Assembly (NCBI RefSeq): GCF_001718835.1
Contig: NZ_CP013444.1
Coordinates: forward strand, 3,100,001 to 3,164,000
Direction of reading: 5' to 3'
DNA from: Burkholderia cepacia
GTDB lineage: Bacteria > Pseudomonadota > Gammaproteobacteria > Burkholderiales > Burkholderiaceae
DNA: 64,000 bases
Shown here: in pieces, positions 1 through 10,106 of the stretch
Layout of the letters: each line of letters opens with the position of its first letter
Numbering within the stretch: the stretch's first letter is position 1
Made by a program: the position numbers and the translations under genes
Notes under the pieces: model-generated
Databases searched by the model: none
What the model saw: only the letters and a program-made list of their open reading frames with translations
Told to the model about the DNA's origin: nothing

Positions 1-2
1 CG

Positions 3-53
3 CTCGTGATCCTCGAGGAAGTGCTGAAGGAAACGGTCGGCGTGCCGGCCTGA
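3..53 (+). CDS. 3' end of an upstream gene (possibly gabT)
   Basis: Sixteen codons (ending KETVGVPA) and a TGA are visible before a strong terminator. The fragment is too short to identify from sequence. Because gabD follows on the same strand, 4-aminobutyrate aminotransferase (gabT) is a natural guess, since gabT-gabD order is common in Burkholderia. This is context only. Confidence 0.5.
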   Translation, partial: LVILEEVLKETVGVPA

Positions 54-72
54 GTTCCTGCCTTCCGAATGC

Positions 73-107
73 GCCGCCGCCGTCGTCACGACGGCGGCGG
101 CCTTTTT
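73..107 (+). terminator. Rho-independent terminator
   Basis: GCCGCCGCCGTCGT is mirrored by its complement almost at once, giving a very stable GC stem, followed by TTTTT. It ends the upstream transcript 30 bases before gabD, so gabD either has its own promoter in a very short gap or depends on read-through. Confidence 0.85.
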
Positions 108-136
108 ATCCGTCATCTTCAAAGCAGGCGATTCAT

Positions 137-1606
137 ATGAGCACTGTTCAGGAAACCCTGGCACTGAAAGATCCGTCGCTGTTCCGCCAGCAGGCGTACG
201 TCAACGGCGAATGGCAAGGCGCGACGAACGGCGAGACGTTCGAAGTCCGCAACCCGGCGACGGGCGGCCTGCTCGGCACCGTGCCGGCGATGGGCGCGGC
301 CGAGACGCGTCACGCGATCGAAGCCGCGAACGCCGCATGGCCGGCGTGGCGCAAGAAGACCGCGAAGGAACGCGCGGTCGTCCTGCGCAAGTGGCACGAC
401 CTGATGATGGAAAACGCCGACGACCTCGCGCTGATCCTCACGACCGAGCAGGGCAAGTCGCTGGCTGAAGCGAAGGGCGAGATCGGCTATGCCGCCTCGT
501 TCCTCGAATGGTTCGCGGAGGAAGGCAAGCGCGTGTACGGCGACACGATCCCGACGCCGGCGAGCGACAAGCGCATCGTCGTGACGAAGGAAGCGATCGG
601 CGTATGCGCGGCGATCACGCCGTGGAACTTCCCGGCGGCGATGATCACGCGCAAGGTCGGCCCCGCGCTCGCCGCAGGCTGTCCGATCGTCGTGAAGCCG
701 GCCGAGGCGACGCCTTTCTCGGCACTCGCGATGGCCGTGCTGGCCGAGCGTGCGGGCGTGCCGGCCGGCGTGTTCAGCGTCGTCACGGGCGACCCGAAGG
801 CGATCGGCGGCGAGCTGACGTCGAACCCGATCGTGCGCAAGCTGTCGTTCACCGGCTCGACGCCGGTCGGCCGCCTGCTGATGTCGCAATGCGCGGCGAC
901 GGTCAAGAAGGTGTCGCTGGAGCTGGGCGGCAACGCGCCGTTCATCGTGTTCGACGACGCCGATCTCGACGCGGCCGTGCAGGGCGCGATCGCGTCGAAG
1001 TACCGCAACAGCGGCCAGACCTGCGTGTGCACGAACCGCTTCTACGTGCATGAAGCCGTGTACGACCAGTTCGCGCAGAAGCTCGCGGCGGCCGTCGGCC
1101 AGTTGAAGGTGGGCCGCGGCACCGAGCCGGGCGTCACGCAAGGCCCGCTGATCAACGAAGCAGCGGTGCTGAAGGTCGAGGCGCACATCGAGGACGCGCT
1201 CGCGAAGGGCGCGACCGTCGTGACGGGCGGCAAGCGCCACGCGCTCGGCCACGGCTTCTTCGAGCCGACCGTGCTGACGGGCGTCACGCCGGCGATGAAG
1301 GTCGCGAAGGAAGAGACGTTCGGGCCGCTCGCGCCGCTGTTCAAGTTCGGCAGCGACGATGAAGTGATCCGTCTCGCGAACGACACCGAGTTCGGCCTCG
1401 CCGCCTACTTCTACAGCCGCGACATCGGCCGCGTGTGGAAGGTCGCCGAAGCGCTCGAATACGGGATGGTCGGCGTGAACACGGGCCTGATCTCGAACGA
1501 AGTCGCACCGTTCGGCGGCGTGAAGCAATCGGGCCTCGGCCGCGAAGGCTCGCACTACGGCATCGACGACTACGTCGTGATCAAGTACCTCTGCCTCGCC
1601 GTCTGA
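137..1606 (+). CDS. gabD: NADP-dependent succinate-semialdehyde dehydrogenase
   Basis: This 489-aa aldehyde dehydrogenase oxidises succinate semialdehyde to succinate, the last step of GABA degradation into the TCA cycle, and acts in the cytoplasm. The family landmarks are present: the active-site loop NSGQTCVC with Cys296 as the probable nucleophile (Cys298 beside it, as in E. coli GabD), the general base Glu262 in LELGGNAPF, and the substrate-binding TPWNFP motif near residue 160. Length equals that of E. coli GabD (482 aa) within a few residues. The ATG at 137 has GCAGG about 8 bases upstream. A paralogue acting on glutarate semialdehyde cannot be excluded from sequence. Confidence 0.93.
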   Translation: MSTVQETLALKDPSLFRQQAYVNGEWQGATNGETFEVRNPATGGLLGTVPAMGAAETRHAIEAANAAWPAWRKKTAKERAVVLRKWHDLMMENADDLALILTTEQGKSLAEAKGEIGYAASFLEWFAEEGKRVYGDTIPTPASDKRIVVTKEAIGVCAAITPWNFPAAMITRKVGPALAAGCPIVVKPAEATPFSALAMAVLAERAGVPAGVFSVVTGDPKAIGGELTSNPIVRKLSFTGSTPVGRLLMSQCAATVKKVSLELGGNAPFIVFDDADLDAAVQGAIASKYRNSGQTCVCTNRFYVHEAVYDQFAQKLAAAVGQLKVGRGTEPGVTQGPLINEAAVLKVEAHIEDALAKGATVVTGGKRHALGHGFFEPTVLTGVTPAMKVAKEETFGPLAPLFKFGSDDEVIRLANDTEFGLAAYFYSRDIGRVWKVAEALEYGMVGVNTGLISNEVAPFGGVKQSGLGREGSHYGIDDYVVIKYLCLAV

Positions 1607-2011
1607 CGGGTCAGGGCTTGGCACCGCTTCGGTGACAGGCCCTGACCGCCCGGCCGGAACCGGGCGGTCCGACGCGGGCCGGCATCCTCTCCTCCAGCCG
1701 CGCCCGCGTCACCTGAACGCGTTCACCGCATTCACGCGACGCGTTACCCGCTGCTTGAGATTTTGTCAGGCTTTCGCGCAATTTTCGGTCACGTCTCATT
1801 CCTTTGATCGTTGGAACCATTTAGGTTGATAGTCCTTACTCAACCTTGATCGCCAACGAATGAATCTCCCGCCTTTCGAATTCCCTTTGCGTCGGTCAAC
1901 AATGGACCCCAGGCGCCCATCCGGCTCGCGCAATTCAATCACCTTCCCTTCTTCGAAATGACACGAACGACCGATCACGGAATGCGGCCGCCCGATGTAC
2001 ACTTCGCCGAT
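1607..2011. other. Intergenic region, GC falling toward the next gene
   Basis: There is no convincing gene here. An inverted repeat (GACCGCCCG at 1644-1652 with its complement at 1661-1669) follows gabD but has no T-run. It could be a weak terminator. From about 1740 the sequence is visibly less GC-rich, matching the gene that follows. Confidence 0.5.
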
Positions 2012-2902
2012 ATGAGCAATCACGAACAGTTCAATGTCGTCTACGACGGGCCAGCGCTGACCGAGCACCGCATGGATGTGCGCGACCTTGCCCCGGCGCT
2101 GGTCGCGATCGCTGATCTATTCTCGTTCGCCAACAAGGAACTCAATGGCGACAATACCGAGGTTCGGCTGGAGGTCAAAGGAAGCTTCAAAGCTGGTTCG
2201 TTTCATTCCGAGCTGATTTTCATCCAGTCGTTAGCCAACCAGATTCGCGACATCTTCGCTGGACCAAACGCCGCTGCCTTCAGCAATGCGCTTGCCATCC
2301 TTGGCGCACTTGGCATCGTCGGCAGCGGAGGACTGATCGGTCTCATTCGCAAATTGCGAGGCAACCGACCGCATCGAATCGAGCCGACGGGTTCGAACGT
2401 AAGAATCTGGGTGACGGAAAAGGAATCGCTCGAGGTCGAAGAAGCGGTATATCGCCTCTATCGAAGCAAAACGGTGCGGGTCAGTTTGCAGAAGACCCTG
2501 TCCCCATTGGAGCGGGACGGAATTACCAGCTTCGGTATTGTTCGAGGCACCAAGGTCGAACTCGCAATCGAGAACGATGAACTCGGCACATTCGCCATCT
2601 TCGAAGAAGCGGGCGAAGTCGTTTCGGACGTGGTGGGCCGAAAGGTACTCCTCCTCGAATCCGTTGTGTTCAAGGACGGCAATAAGTGGCGCGTACACGA
2701 TGGAACATATCCGTTCTTCGCTGCCCTGGATGACGAGGAATTCCTTGCAAAGGTCAATGCCGGCGAACGATTCGGAAAAGGGGACGTGCTGGTGGTCGAT
2801 CTTCGTCAAATTCAGATCATCGGCGATGACGGGCTCAAGAACGAATACCGCATCATCAAGGTGCACGAGCACCGGGCGCCGCTGCAATCATCCCTGCTTT
2901 GA
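2012..2902 (+). CDS. Orphan hypothetical protein with a central membrane segment
   Basis: The product is 296 aa if it starts at 2012 (MSNHEQFNVVYDG). An upstream in-frame ATG at 1958 adds 18 residues, but these look non-coding. Residues 1-75 form a soluble domain (YDGPALTEHRMDVRDLAPAL). A hydrophobic glycine-rich stretch at about 88-112 (AILGALGIVGSGGLIGLI) could be one membrane helix. The rest is beta-rich and charged. I do not assign a function; similar proteins are known to me only as uncharacterised accessory genes. Base composition is lower in GC than in the flanking gabD and chemoreceptor genes, and the gene stands alone, which suggests horizontal acquisition. Confidence 0.75.
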   Translation: MSNHEQFNVVYDGPALTEHRMDVRDLAPALVAIADLFSFANKELNGDNTEVRLEVKGSFKAGSFHSELIFIQSLANQIRDIFAGPNAAAFSNALAILGALGIVGSGGLIGLIRKLRGNRPHRIEPTGSNVRIWVTEKESLEVEEAVYRLYRSKTVRVSLQKTLSPLERDGITSFGIVRGTKVELAIENDELGTFAIFEEAGEVVSDVVGRKVLLLESVVFKDGNKWRVHDGTYPFFAALDDEEFLAKVNAGERFGKGDVLVVDLRQIQIIGDDGLKNEYRIIKVHEHRAPLQSSLL

Positions 2903-3008
2903 CAGGCGGCGCGCGGCCCGAGGCGTCATCGGGCCGCGAACGTCCGCCATGTCCCGGCCAATTTCCGCATCTGAGGACGCGCGCCGGACGACGACAGCGC
3001 CCGGCCAA

Positions 3009-4553
3009 TCACCGGAACACGTTCACCGCCTCCACGAGCCGCGTCGCCTGCTGCTTCAGGCTCTCCGACGCCGCCGTGCTCTGCTCGACCAGTGCCGCGT
3101 TCTGCTGCGTGATGTTGTCCAGATGCACCACCGCCTGATCGACCTGCGCGACGCCCGTGCTCTGCTCGGCCGTCGACGAGCTGATCTCCGCGATCAGATC
3201 CGACACGCGCTTCACCTGCGTGACGATGTCCTCCATCGTCTTGCCCGCGCCGTCGACGATCCGCGCGCCCGATGAAATGCGCGCCACGCTGTTCTCGATC
3301 AGCGTCTTGATCTCCTTCGCCGCATTCGCGCTGCGCTGCGCGAGCGCCCGCACCTCGCCGGCAACCACCGCGAAGCCGCGCCCCTGATCGCCGGCGCGTG
3401 CCGCCTCCACCGCCGCGTTCAGCGCGAGGATGTTGGTCTGGAACGCGATGCCGTCGATCACGCCGATGATGTCCGAGATCTTCCGCGAGCTGGCCGTGAT
3501 GTCGTTCATCGTATTGACGATCTCGGACATCGCGTGCCCGCCGCGTTCCGCCGCCTCGCTGGCCGAGACGGACAACTGGTTCGCCTGCAGCGCGGTCTCC
3601 GCGTTGCTGTCGACGGTCGCCGTCATCTCGGCCATCGATGCGGCCGTCTGCTGCACGCTCGACGCCGCCTGCTCGGTGCGCGCGCTCAGGTCGTTGTTGC
3701 CCTGCGCGATCTCGTTGCTCGCGCGCTGCACGTTGAGCACCTGCTCGCTGACGTCGTCGACGAGCCAGCGGAACATCAGCCCGAGCTGGTTGATCGTGCG
3801 CAGCGTCATGCCGATCTCGTCGACGCGGTTCATCCGCACGCCGCGCCGGCTTTCGCCGGTCGCGACGTTCAGCGCCTGGTCGCGCAACTGCTTCAGCGGA
3901 CGCGCGATCTGCGCATCGAGCCACAGGCCGGCCGCCGCCGCGGCGCCGGCCGTCACCGCGGCGAACGCCGCGAGCCCGCCACCGGCGAGCCCGCACGCCC
4001 AGCCCGCGCCGACGACCGCCGGTGCAAGCGCGAGCAGCGTCGAATGAAGACGCCAGCGCACCGACATCGTCTGGAACAGCGACGTGAAACCGACCACGCC
4101 CTTGCGGACGATCAACCCCTTGTGAAAATGCCGGTTGCCGGCCCGCCCTTCGCGAAAGTCGCGATACAGCGCCTCGGCGGCCGCGATCTCGTCGCGCGGC
4201 GCCTTCGTGCGCACCGACATGTAGCCCTTCGTGCGGCCGTTGCGCATCACCGGTATCGCGTTCGCGCGCACCCAGTAATGATCGCCGTTCTTGCGGCGGT
4301 TCTTCACGAGCGCGGTCCACGGCTCGCCGCCCTTGAGCGTCGCCCACATGTCGGCGAACGCCTCCTTCGGCATGTCCGGGTGCCGCACGACGTTGTGCGG
4401 CTGGCCTTGTATCTCCTCGCGGGAATAGCCGCTGATATGAATGAACGTCGCATTCGCATAGGTGATGATGCTGTCTGCGTCGGTGGTCGACATCAGCGTC
4501 GCGTCGTCGGGAAAATCGAATTCGTGTTGGGTAACGGGCTGGTTGTTGCGCAT
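3009..4553 (-). CDS. PAS-containing methyl-accepting chemotaxis protein, Aer-like
   Basis: This 514-aa inner-membrane chemoreceptor probably senses redox state or oxygen and signals to CheA/CheW. The N-terminal PAS domain (residues about 10-120) has the Aer hallmarks (YANATFIHISGYSREE, VRHPDMP, WTALVKNRRKNGDHYWVRAN). A hydrophobic hairpin at about 165-215 anchors it without a large periplasmic domain. HAMP and the signalling coiled coil follow, with the conserved tip (IIGVIDGIAFQTNILALNAA). The ATG at 4553 has GGAG upstream; a TTG one codon earlier is less likely. No carboxy-terminal CheR-tethering pentapeptide is present. It is a single gene on the minus strand. Confidence 0.9.
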   Translation of the reverse strand: MRNNQPVTQHEFDFPDDATLMSTTDADSIITYANATFIHISGYSREEIQGQPHNVVRHPDMPKEAFADMWATLKGGEPWTALVKNRRKNGDHYWVRANAIPVMRNGRTKGYMSVRTKAPRDEIAAAEALYRDFREGRAGNRHFHKGLIVRKGVVGFTSLFQTMSVRWRLHSTLLALAPAVVGAGWACGLAGGGLAAFAAVTAGAAAAAGLWLDAQIARPLKQLRDQALNVATGESRRGVRMNRVDEIGMTLRTINQLGLMFRWLVDDVSEQVLNVQRASNEIAQGNNDLSARTEQAASSVQQTAASMAEMTATVDSNAETALQANQLSVSASEAAERGGHAMSEIVNTMNDITASSRKISDIIGVIDGIAFQTNILALNAAVEAARAGDQGRGFAVVAGEVRALAQRSANAAKEIKTLIENSVARISSGARIVDGAGKTMEDIVTQVKRVSDLIAEISSSTAEQSTGVAQVDQAVVHLDNITQQNAALVEQSTAASESLKQQATRLVEAVNVFR

Positions 4554-4945
4554 CAAGCAGAGCTCCGAATGGCGGGTCTTGCGCCCGCTTCAGGATTGAC
4601 GACTCGGATCATTCGCGCCCGGTTTCACCGCTCGCGAATGATCGTGCCTCTGCCATTTTCGACAAACCCCTCTAAAACATTACCCCCCGCGTGTAAAAAA
4701 TATGTCAAAAAAGCTCGCGCAATGATTTAAATCAACAAGATCGTTTGCGACAAAGCAAATCCATGCCAGTCAAGTCGACGATGCCGGCTCGCGATGAATG
4801 GCACGAACGAATTGAATATCAATGCGATTATTCCAGTATTTGAAACAACAAATAAATTGCGATGAACCTGCGGATATTTCCCGGCATGAAGCGCGAGGAA
4901 GCGGCACGACGCCGCAATTCGGTTTCGGCGTTGCCCGCCCCAAAA
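4554..4945. other. AT-rich intergenic region upstream of the chemoreceptor
   Basis: No gene is seen here. The stretch 4620-4860 is strikingly AT-rich for this genome and holds the chemoreceptor promoter on the minus strand. A TTGACA hexamer read on the minus strand (complement near 4700-4710) is a candidate -35, but no good -10 lies at ideal spacing. Confidence 0.4.
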
Positions 4946-4990
4946 GCAAAACCGCCCGGCTTCACGCGACAGGCGCGCGAACCGGGCGGT
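4943..4990 (-). terminator. Terminator of pcaF
   Basis: ACCGCCCGG (4951-4959) pairs with CCGGGCGGT (4982-4990) across a 22-nt loop. Read on the minus strand the stem is followed by TTTTGCTTTT. It lies about 50 bases past the pcaF stop codon. Confidence 0.7.
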
Positions 4991-5039
4991 TGCCAACCGG
5001 AAAGGAAGGGATGGGTGCGGCCGCGCCGCACCCGCGGCG

Positions 5040-6242
<1,203 letters not shown>

Positions 6243-6307
6243 CAGTGTCTCCGGGAGGAAATGATATGGGCGCGCCCCTTGCATTGCCCGCCGGGATGCG
6301 CTTAAAT

Positions 6308-6347
6308 GTTCTATATACGAACATAAGATCGTGTATCGAACGTTCAA
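6308..6347. promoter_or_regulatory. Paired IclR/PcaR-type operator over the pcaF promoter
   Basis: GTTCTATATACGAAC (6308-6322) is a near-palindrome. Read on the minus strand, CGTTCGATACACG (6330-6342) resembles the PcaR-type box recalled from Pseudomonas (GTTCGATAATCGCAC). On the minus strand TTGAAC (complement of 6342-6347) and TATGTT (complement of 6320-6325) form a plausible -35/-10 with a 16-bp spacer, so both boxes lie over the pcaF promoter. The assignment is inferred from position and motif resemblance. Confidence 0.6.
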
Positions 6348-6456
6348 CGCATCATAGGGAGTGCGGGGACGACCTGTCAAGCGCCCGGTCCGCCGTGCGG
6401 TTGGCGTGTCGGGCCCCATGCGCTATCTTCTCGGCTGCACGAAATTCCAGGCGCTC

Positions 6457-7245
6457 ATGACAACCGAAGACACTCAGACGAAACCCGGCGACTCCTACGT
6501 CCAGTCGTTCGCGCGCGGCCTCGCGGTGATCCGCGCGTTCGACGCGGCCCGTCCGGAGCAGACGCTCACCGAGGTCGCGTCGGCCACCGGCCTCACGCGC
6601 GCGGGCGCGCGCCGGATCCTGCTCACGCTGCAGACGCTCGGCTACGTCGAGGCCGACGGCCGGCTGTTCCGGCTCACGCCGAAGATCCTCGAGCTCGGCT
6701 TCGCGTACCTCACGTCGATGCCGTTCTGGAATCTCGCCGATCCCGTGATGGAGCAACTGTCCGAGCAGATCCACGAAAGCTGCTCGGCGGCCGTGCTCGA
6801 CCGCACCGAGATCGTCTACGTGCTGCGCGTGCCGACCCGCAAGATCATGACGATCAACCTGTCGATCGGCAGCCGGCTGCCCGCGTACTGCACGTCGATG
6901 GGCCGCGTGCTGCTGTCCGCACTCGACGACGCCGCGCTCGACGAAACGCTCGCGCAAAGCAGCATCCGCGCGCATACGCCGCGCACGATCACCGACCTCG
7001 GCGAACTGAAGGCGGCAATCGCACAGGTGCGCCAGCAGGGCTGGGCCGTGGTCGACCAGGAACTCGAAGTGGGCCTGATGTCGCTGTCGGCGCCGATTCG
7101 CAACCGGCGCGGGCAGATCATCGCGGCGATGAACATCAGCGGCAACGCGCAGCGGCACACCGCGAAGCAGATGGTGAAGGAGTTTCTCGAGCCGCTGCAG
7201 CAGGCCGCGCAGACGGTGTCGGAACTGGTGGCGCGGCGCGGGTGA
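6457..7245 (+). CDS. pcaR: IclR-family transcriptional regulator, probably PcaR
   Basis: This 262-aa regulator has an N-terminal winged helix-turn-helix (residues about 18-75, LTEVASATGLTRAGARRILL) and a C-terminal IclR effector domain. The effector domain has typical signatures: SCSAAVLDRTEIVYVLR, LPAYCTSMGRVLLS and GLMSLSAPIRNRRG. PcaR proteins respond to beta-ketoadipate and control pca genes. Divergence from pcaF over a paired operator supports that name. I chose the ATG at 6457 because the conserved part begins with it; ATGs at 6361 and 6418 give longer products without a better ribosome site. Confidence 0.85.
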   Translation: MTTEDTQTKPGDSYVQSFARGLAVIRAFDAARPEQTLTEVASATGLTRAGARRILLTLQTLGYVEADGRLFRLTPKILELGFAYLTSMPFWNLADPVMEQLSEQIHESCSAAVLDRTEIVYVLRVPTRKIMTINLSIGSRLPAYCTSMGRVLLSALDDAALDETLAQSSIRAHTPRTITDLGELKAAIAQVRQQGWAVVDQELEVGLMSLSAPIRNRRGQIIAAMNISGNAQRHTAKQMVKEFLEPLQQAAQTVSELVARRG

Positions 7246-7284
7246 CGGGTCGGCAACCGGCAAATCGGACGCGCCGTTGCGCCG

Positions 7285-8619
7285 TCAGTCGCCCCGCTCC
7301 CCCGCCGTCTCCCGCAGCATCGCCACTGCCGCCAGCGACACCAGCACGCACACCGCGACGTAACCCGCCGGTGCGAGCTTGCTGCCGGTCGTCTTCACGA
7401 GCCAGGTCGCGATCAGCTGCGCGGTGCCGCCGAAGAGCGTCACCGCGAGCGCATACGCGATCGAGATGCCGGTCGCGCGCACGTGGCGCGGCAGCGACTC
7501 GCACATCAGCGCCATTTCCGACGCCGAGCCGAGCGAATAGAACAGCAGCATCAGCGCGGTCAGCGGCAGGATCACCGACAGCGTCGGGTGGTGGTTCATC
7601 AGCCAGAACGCCGGAAACAGCAATGCGACCAGTACGCCGCGGCCGACGAAGATCGGCAGGCGCCGGCTGCCGAGCCGGTCCGACAGCCAGCCGAACAGCG
7701 GGCACGTGACCAGCATCACGCAGCCCGATGCGACGCCGACGAACATCGACAGCTTCATCGGCAGGCCGAGCGTATGGATCGCGTAGGTCGGCATGTAGAA
7801 CGTCAGGATGTAGGTCGACACCGTGCCGCCCATCACCGTGAGCATCAGCAGCAGCACCGTGCGCGCGTGCTTCGAGAACAGTTCGTGCAGCACGCCGCGT
7901 TCGATCCCGTGATGGGTGTCGCCGGGCGCATCGTCGGCGAGCCGGCGGCGCAGGTACATGCCGACCGGCGCAATCAGCACGCCGACGAAGAATGGCAGCC
8001 GCCAACCCCAGCTTTCGAGCGCATCCTTCGTCATCGTGTTCGACAGCAACGCCGCGAACCCTGAGCCCATCAGCGCGGCGCCGCCCTGCGTCGCAAGCTG
8101 CCAGCTCGCGCGGAACGCGCGACGCGATGTGCCGCCCTGTTCGAGCAGCGTCGACGTCGCCGCACCGAATTCGCCGCCCTGCGAGAAGCCCTGCATCAGC
8201 CGCGCGAACACGACCAGCAGCGGTGCGGCCACGCCGACCTGCGCATACGTCGGCGCGATCGCGATCAGGCCCGTGCCGAGCGCCATCAGCATGATCGTCA
8301 GGTTCAGCGCGGCCTTGCGCCCCTTGCGGTCCGCGTAGACGCCGAGCACGACGCTGCCGAGCGGCCGCGTGAAGAAGCCGGCGGCGAACGTCGCGACCGA
8401 CAGCAACAGCGACGTGGTCGCCTCGCTCGACGGGAAGAACAGCTTGCCGATCAGCACCGCGAAGAAGCCGTACACGGTGAAATCGAAGAATTCCAGCCAG
8501 TTGCCGATCACGGCCGCCGCGATCGCGCCGCGCCGCGTGACCGCAGGGGAATCGGGCGGGGCGTCGGCCGCGATGGCGGCAGACGCGGCGGCGGGCAATG
8601 CGAGAGGATCTTTCTGCAT
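7285..8619 (-). CDS. MFS transporter, metabolite:H+ symporter (MHS) family
   Basis: This 444-aa inner-membrane symporter has 12 predicted helices. MHS signatures are clear: NWLEFFDFTVYGFFAVLIGK in helix 1, RPLGSVVLGVYADRKGRK in the loop 2-3 motif, and RLMQGFSQGGEFGAATSTLL in helix 4. The family includes ProP, KgtP, citrate and dicarboxylate transporters. Position next to pcaF/pcaR and before an amidohydrolase suggests an organic-acid substrate, but the exact substrate cannot be read. The start has GGAG 9 bases upstream. It converges on pcaR with 39 bases between stops and lies downstream of the M20 gene on the same strand. Confidence 0.87.
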   Translation of the reverse strand: MQKDPLALPAAASAAIAADAPPDSPAVTRRGAIAAAVIGNWLEFFDFTVYGFFAVLIGKLFFPSSEATTSLLLSVATFAAGFFTRPLGSVVLGVYADRKGRKAALNLTIMLMALGTGLIAIAPTYAQVGVAAPLLVVFARLMQGFSQGGEFGAATSTLLEQGGTSRRAFRASWQLATQGGAALMGSGFAALLSNTMTKDALESWGWRLPFFVGVLIAPVGMYLRRRLADDAPGDTHHGIERGVLHELFSKHARTVLLLMLTVMGGTVSTYILTFYMPTYAIHTLGLPMKLSMFVGVASGCVMLVTCPLFGWLSDRLGSRRLPIFVGRGVLVALLFPAFWLMNHHPTLSVILPLTALMLLFYSLGSASEMALMCESLPRHVRATGISIAYALAVTLFGGTAQLIATWLVKTTGSKLAPAGYVAVCVLVSLAAVAMLRETAGERGD

Positions 8620-8672
8620 CGTTCAGGTCTCCGATCGAATCGGCCGGAACCGCCGGCCGCGCGCTGCCGGTG

Positions 8673-9860
8673 TCAGCGGCCCAGAAAACGCTCCACGAGA
8701 CGCGTCCAGAACGCGGCGCCGATCGGCAGGTTGCGATCGTTGAAGTCGTATTTCGGGTTGTGCACCATGCAGCCGTCCTCGCCTTCGCCGTTGCCGAGGC
8801 GCACGAACGAGCCCGGCCGCTGCTGCAGCATGAACGCGAAATCCTCGCTGCCCATCAGCAGGTCGGTCTGCTCGACCACGTGCGCGTCGCCGACGAGTTC
8901 ACGCGCCACCTGCGCGGCGAAATCCGTTTCGGCATCCGTATTGACGACGACCGGATAACCTTCGATGTACTCGACGTTGGCCGTCGCGCCGTAGCTCGCG
9001 GCCTGCGATTCGGCCAGCTCGGTGATGCGGCGCCTGAGCAGCGCGCGGACTTCGGGGCTGAACGAGCGCACGCTGAGTTCGAGGCGCGCGCCGTTCGGGA
9101 TCACGTTGTTCGCGGTGCCCGCGTGCATCGAGCCGACCGTGACGACCGCCGGCTGCGCGGGGTCGACGTTGCGCGCGACGATCGTCTGCAGCGCCATCAC
9201 GATGCTCGCCGCGACGACCACCGGGTCGACCGTCAGGTGCGGCCGTGCCGCGTGTCCGCCGACGCCTTCGATCGTGACGATCGCCTTGTCGCCGGCCGAC
9301 ATGAACGGGCCGCGCCGCGTGAGGAACACGCCCGGCGCCGCGCCCGGATGGTTGTGCATGCCGAACACGGCGTCGCACGGGAAGCGTTCGAACAGGCCGT
9401 CGTCGATCATCTTCTTCGCGCCGCTGTCGACGCCGTGCTCTTCCGCCGGCTGGAAATACAGGTGCACGGTGCCGGAGAAGTTGCGTGTCTTCGCGAGATG
9501 CTGCGCGGCGCCGAGCAGCATCGTCGTGTGGCCATCGTGGCCGCAGGCGTGCATCTTGCCGTGCGTGCCGCTCGCGTAAGGCAGCCCCGTCGCCTCGACG
9601 ATCGGCAGCGCATCCATGTCCGCGCGAATGCCGATGCTGCGCGTGCCGTCGCCCACCCGCAGCGTGCCGACCACGCCCGTCCTGCCGACCCCGCGCGTCA
9701 CCTGCCAGCCCCACTGTTCGAGCTTCTCGGCGACGAGCCCGGCGGTTTCGATTTCCTCGTACGCGAGTTCGGGATGGTGGTGGATATGGTGACGGATCTC
9801 GCGCAACCCGCCGGCGGCGGGCATCAGATCCTCGATTTCGGTAAAGCGGGGGGCGGTCAT
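8673..9860 (-). CDS. M20-family metal-dependent amidohydrolase (hippurate hydrolase-like)
   Basis: This 395-aa cytoplasmic enzyme of the M20D peptidase group hydrolyses N-acyl amino acids or similar amides. The metal ligands are present: Cys/His in MHACGHDGHTTMLLG, the Glu pair in QPAEEHG, and a His in GMHNHPG. An inserted dimerisation domain lies at about 185-300. The adjacent transporter gene is 53 bases downstream on the same strand, so the two probably form one uptake-and-hydrolysis operon. The substrate could be hippurate, another aromatic acyl amino acid or an auxin conjugate; sequence alone does not decide. A GGAG precedes the ATG at 9860. Confidence 0.85.
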   Translation of the reverse strand: MTAPRFTEIEDLMPAAGGLREIRHHIHHHPELAYEEIETAGLVAEKLEQWGWQVTRGVGRTGVVGTLRVGDGTRSIGIRADMDALPIVEATGLPYASGTHGKMHACGHDGHTTMLLGAAQHLAKTRNFSGTVHLYFQPAEEHGVDSGAKKMIDDGLFERFPCDAVFGMHNHPGAAPGVFLTRRGPFMSAGDKAIVTIEGVGGHAARPHLTVDPVVVAASIVMALQTIVARNVDPAQPAVVTVGSMHAGTANNVIPNGARLELSVRSFSPEVRALLRRRITELAESQAASYGATANVEYIEGYPVVVNTDAETDFAAQVARELVGDAHVVEQTDLLMGSEDFAFMLQQRPGSFVRLGNGEGEDGCMVHNPKYDFNDRNLPIGAAFWTRLVERFLGR

Positions 9861-10106
9861 GAACGGGCTCCGGCTCGTGTTCCTGTGTGGCGCCCGCGTC
9901 GATGGGGCGATGAAGGCGAGCCACTATATCGAGCCGATATCGGTTCAATAAGATGCGGAATTTTTCACCGCGATAAGGTTTTTTAATCAGGGTTATCCCG
10001 GGTGAGCCCCGCACGTGTAGCTTTCGATTAGTTCGAGACGAATTCAACCGGCTCGACGAAAGCGCCAGACGAGCGGAGATATGGGGTTGAAAGTTCGCAC
10101 GCGAAC
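9861..10106. other. Intergenic region before the operator array
   Basis: No gene is seen. It carries the minus-strand promoter of the M20 gene. GC drops sharply from about 9930, marking the left edge of the foreign-looking cluster. A TGTAG half-site at 10016-10020 resembles the operators further right but lacks its partner. Confidence 0.4.

Noticed and set aside
1644..1669. Inverted repeat after gabD as a terminator
   Set aside because: The stem is good but no T-run follows, so I list it only as intergenic content.
1796..2068. 90-codon minus-strand frame overlapping the start of the orphan gene
   Set aside because: There is no ribosome site, and it overlaps the better-supported plus-strand gene.
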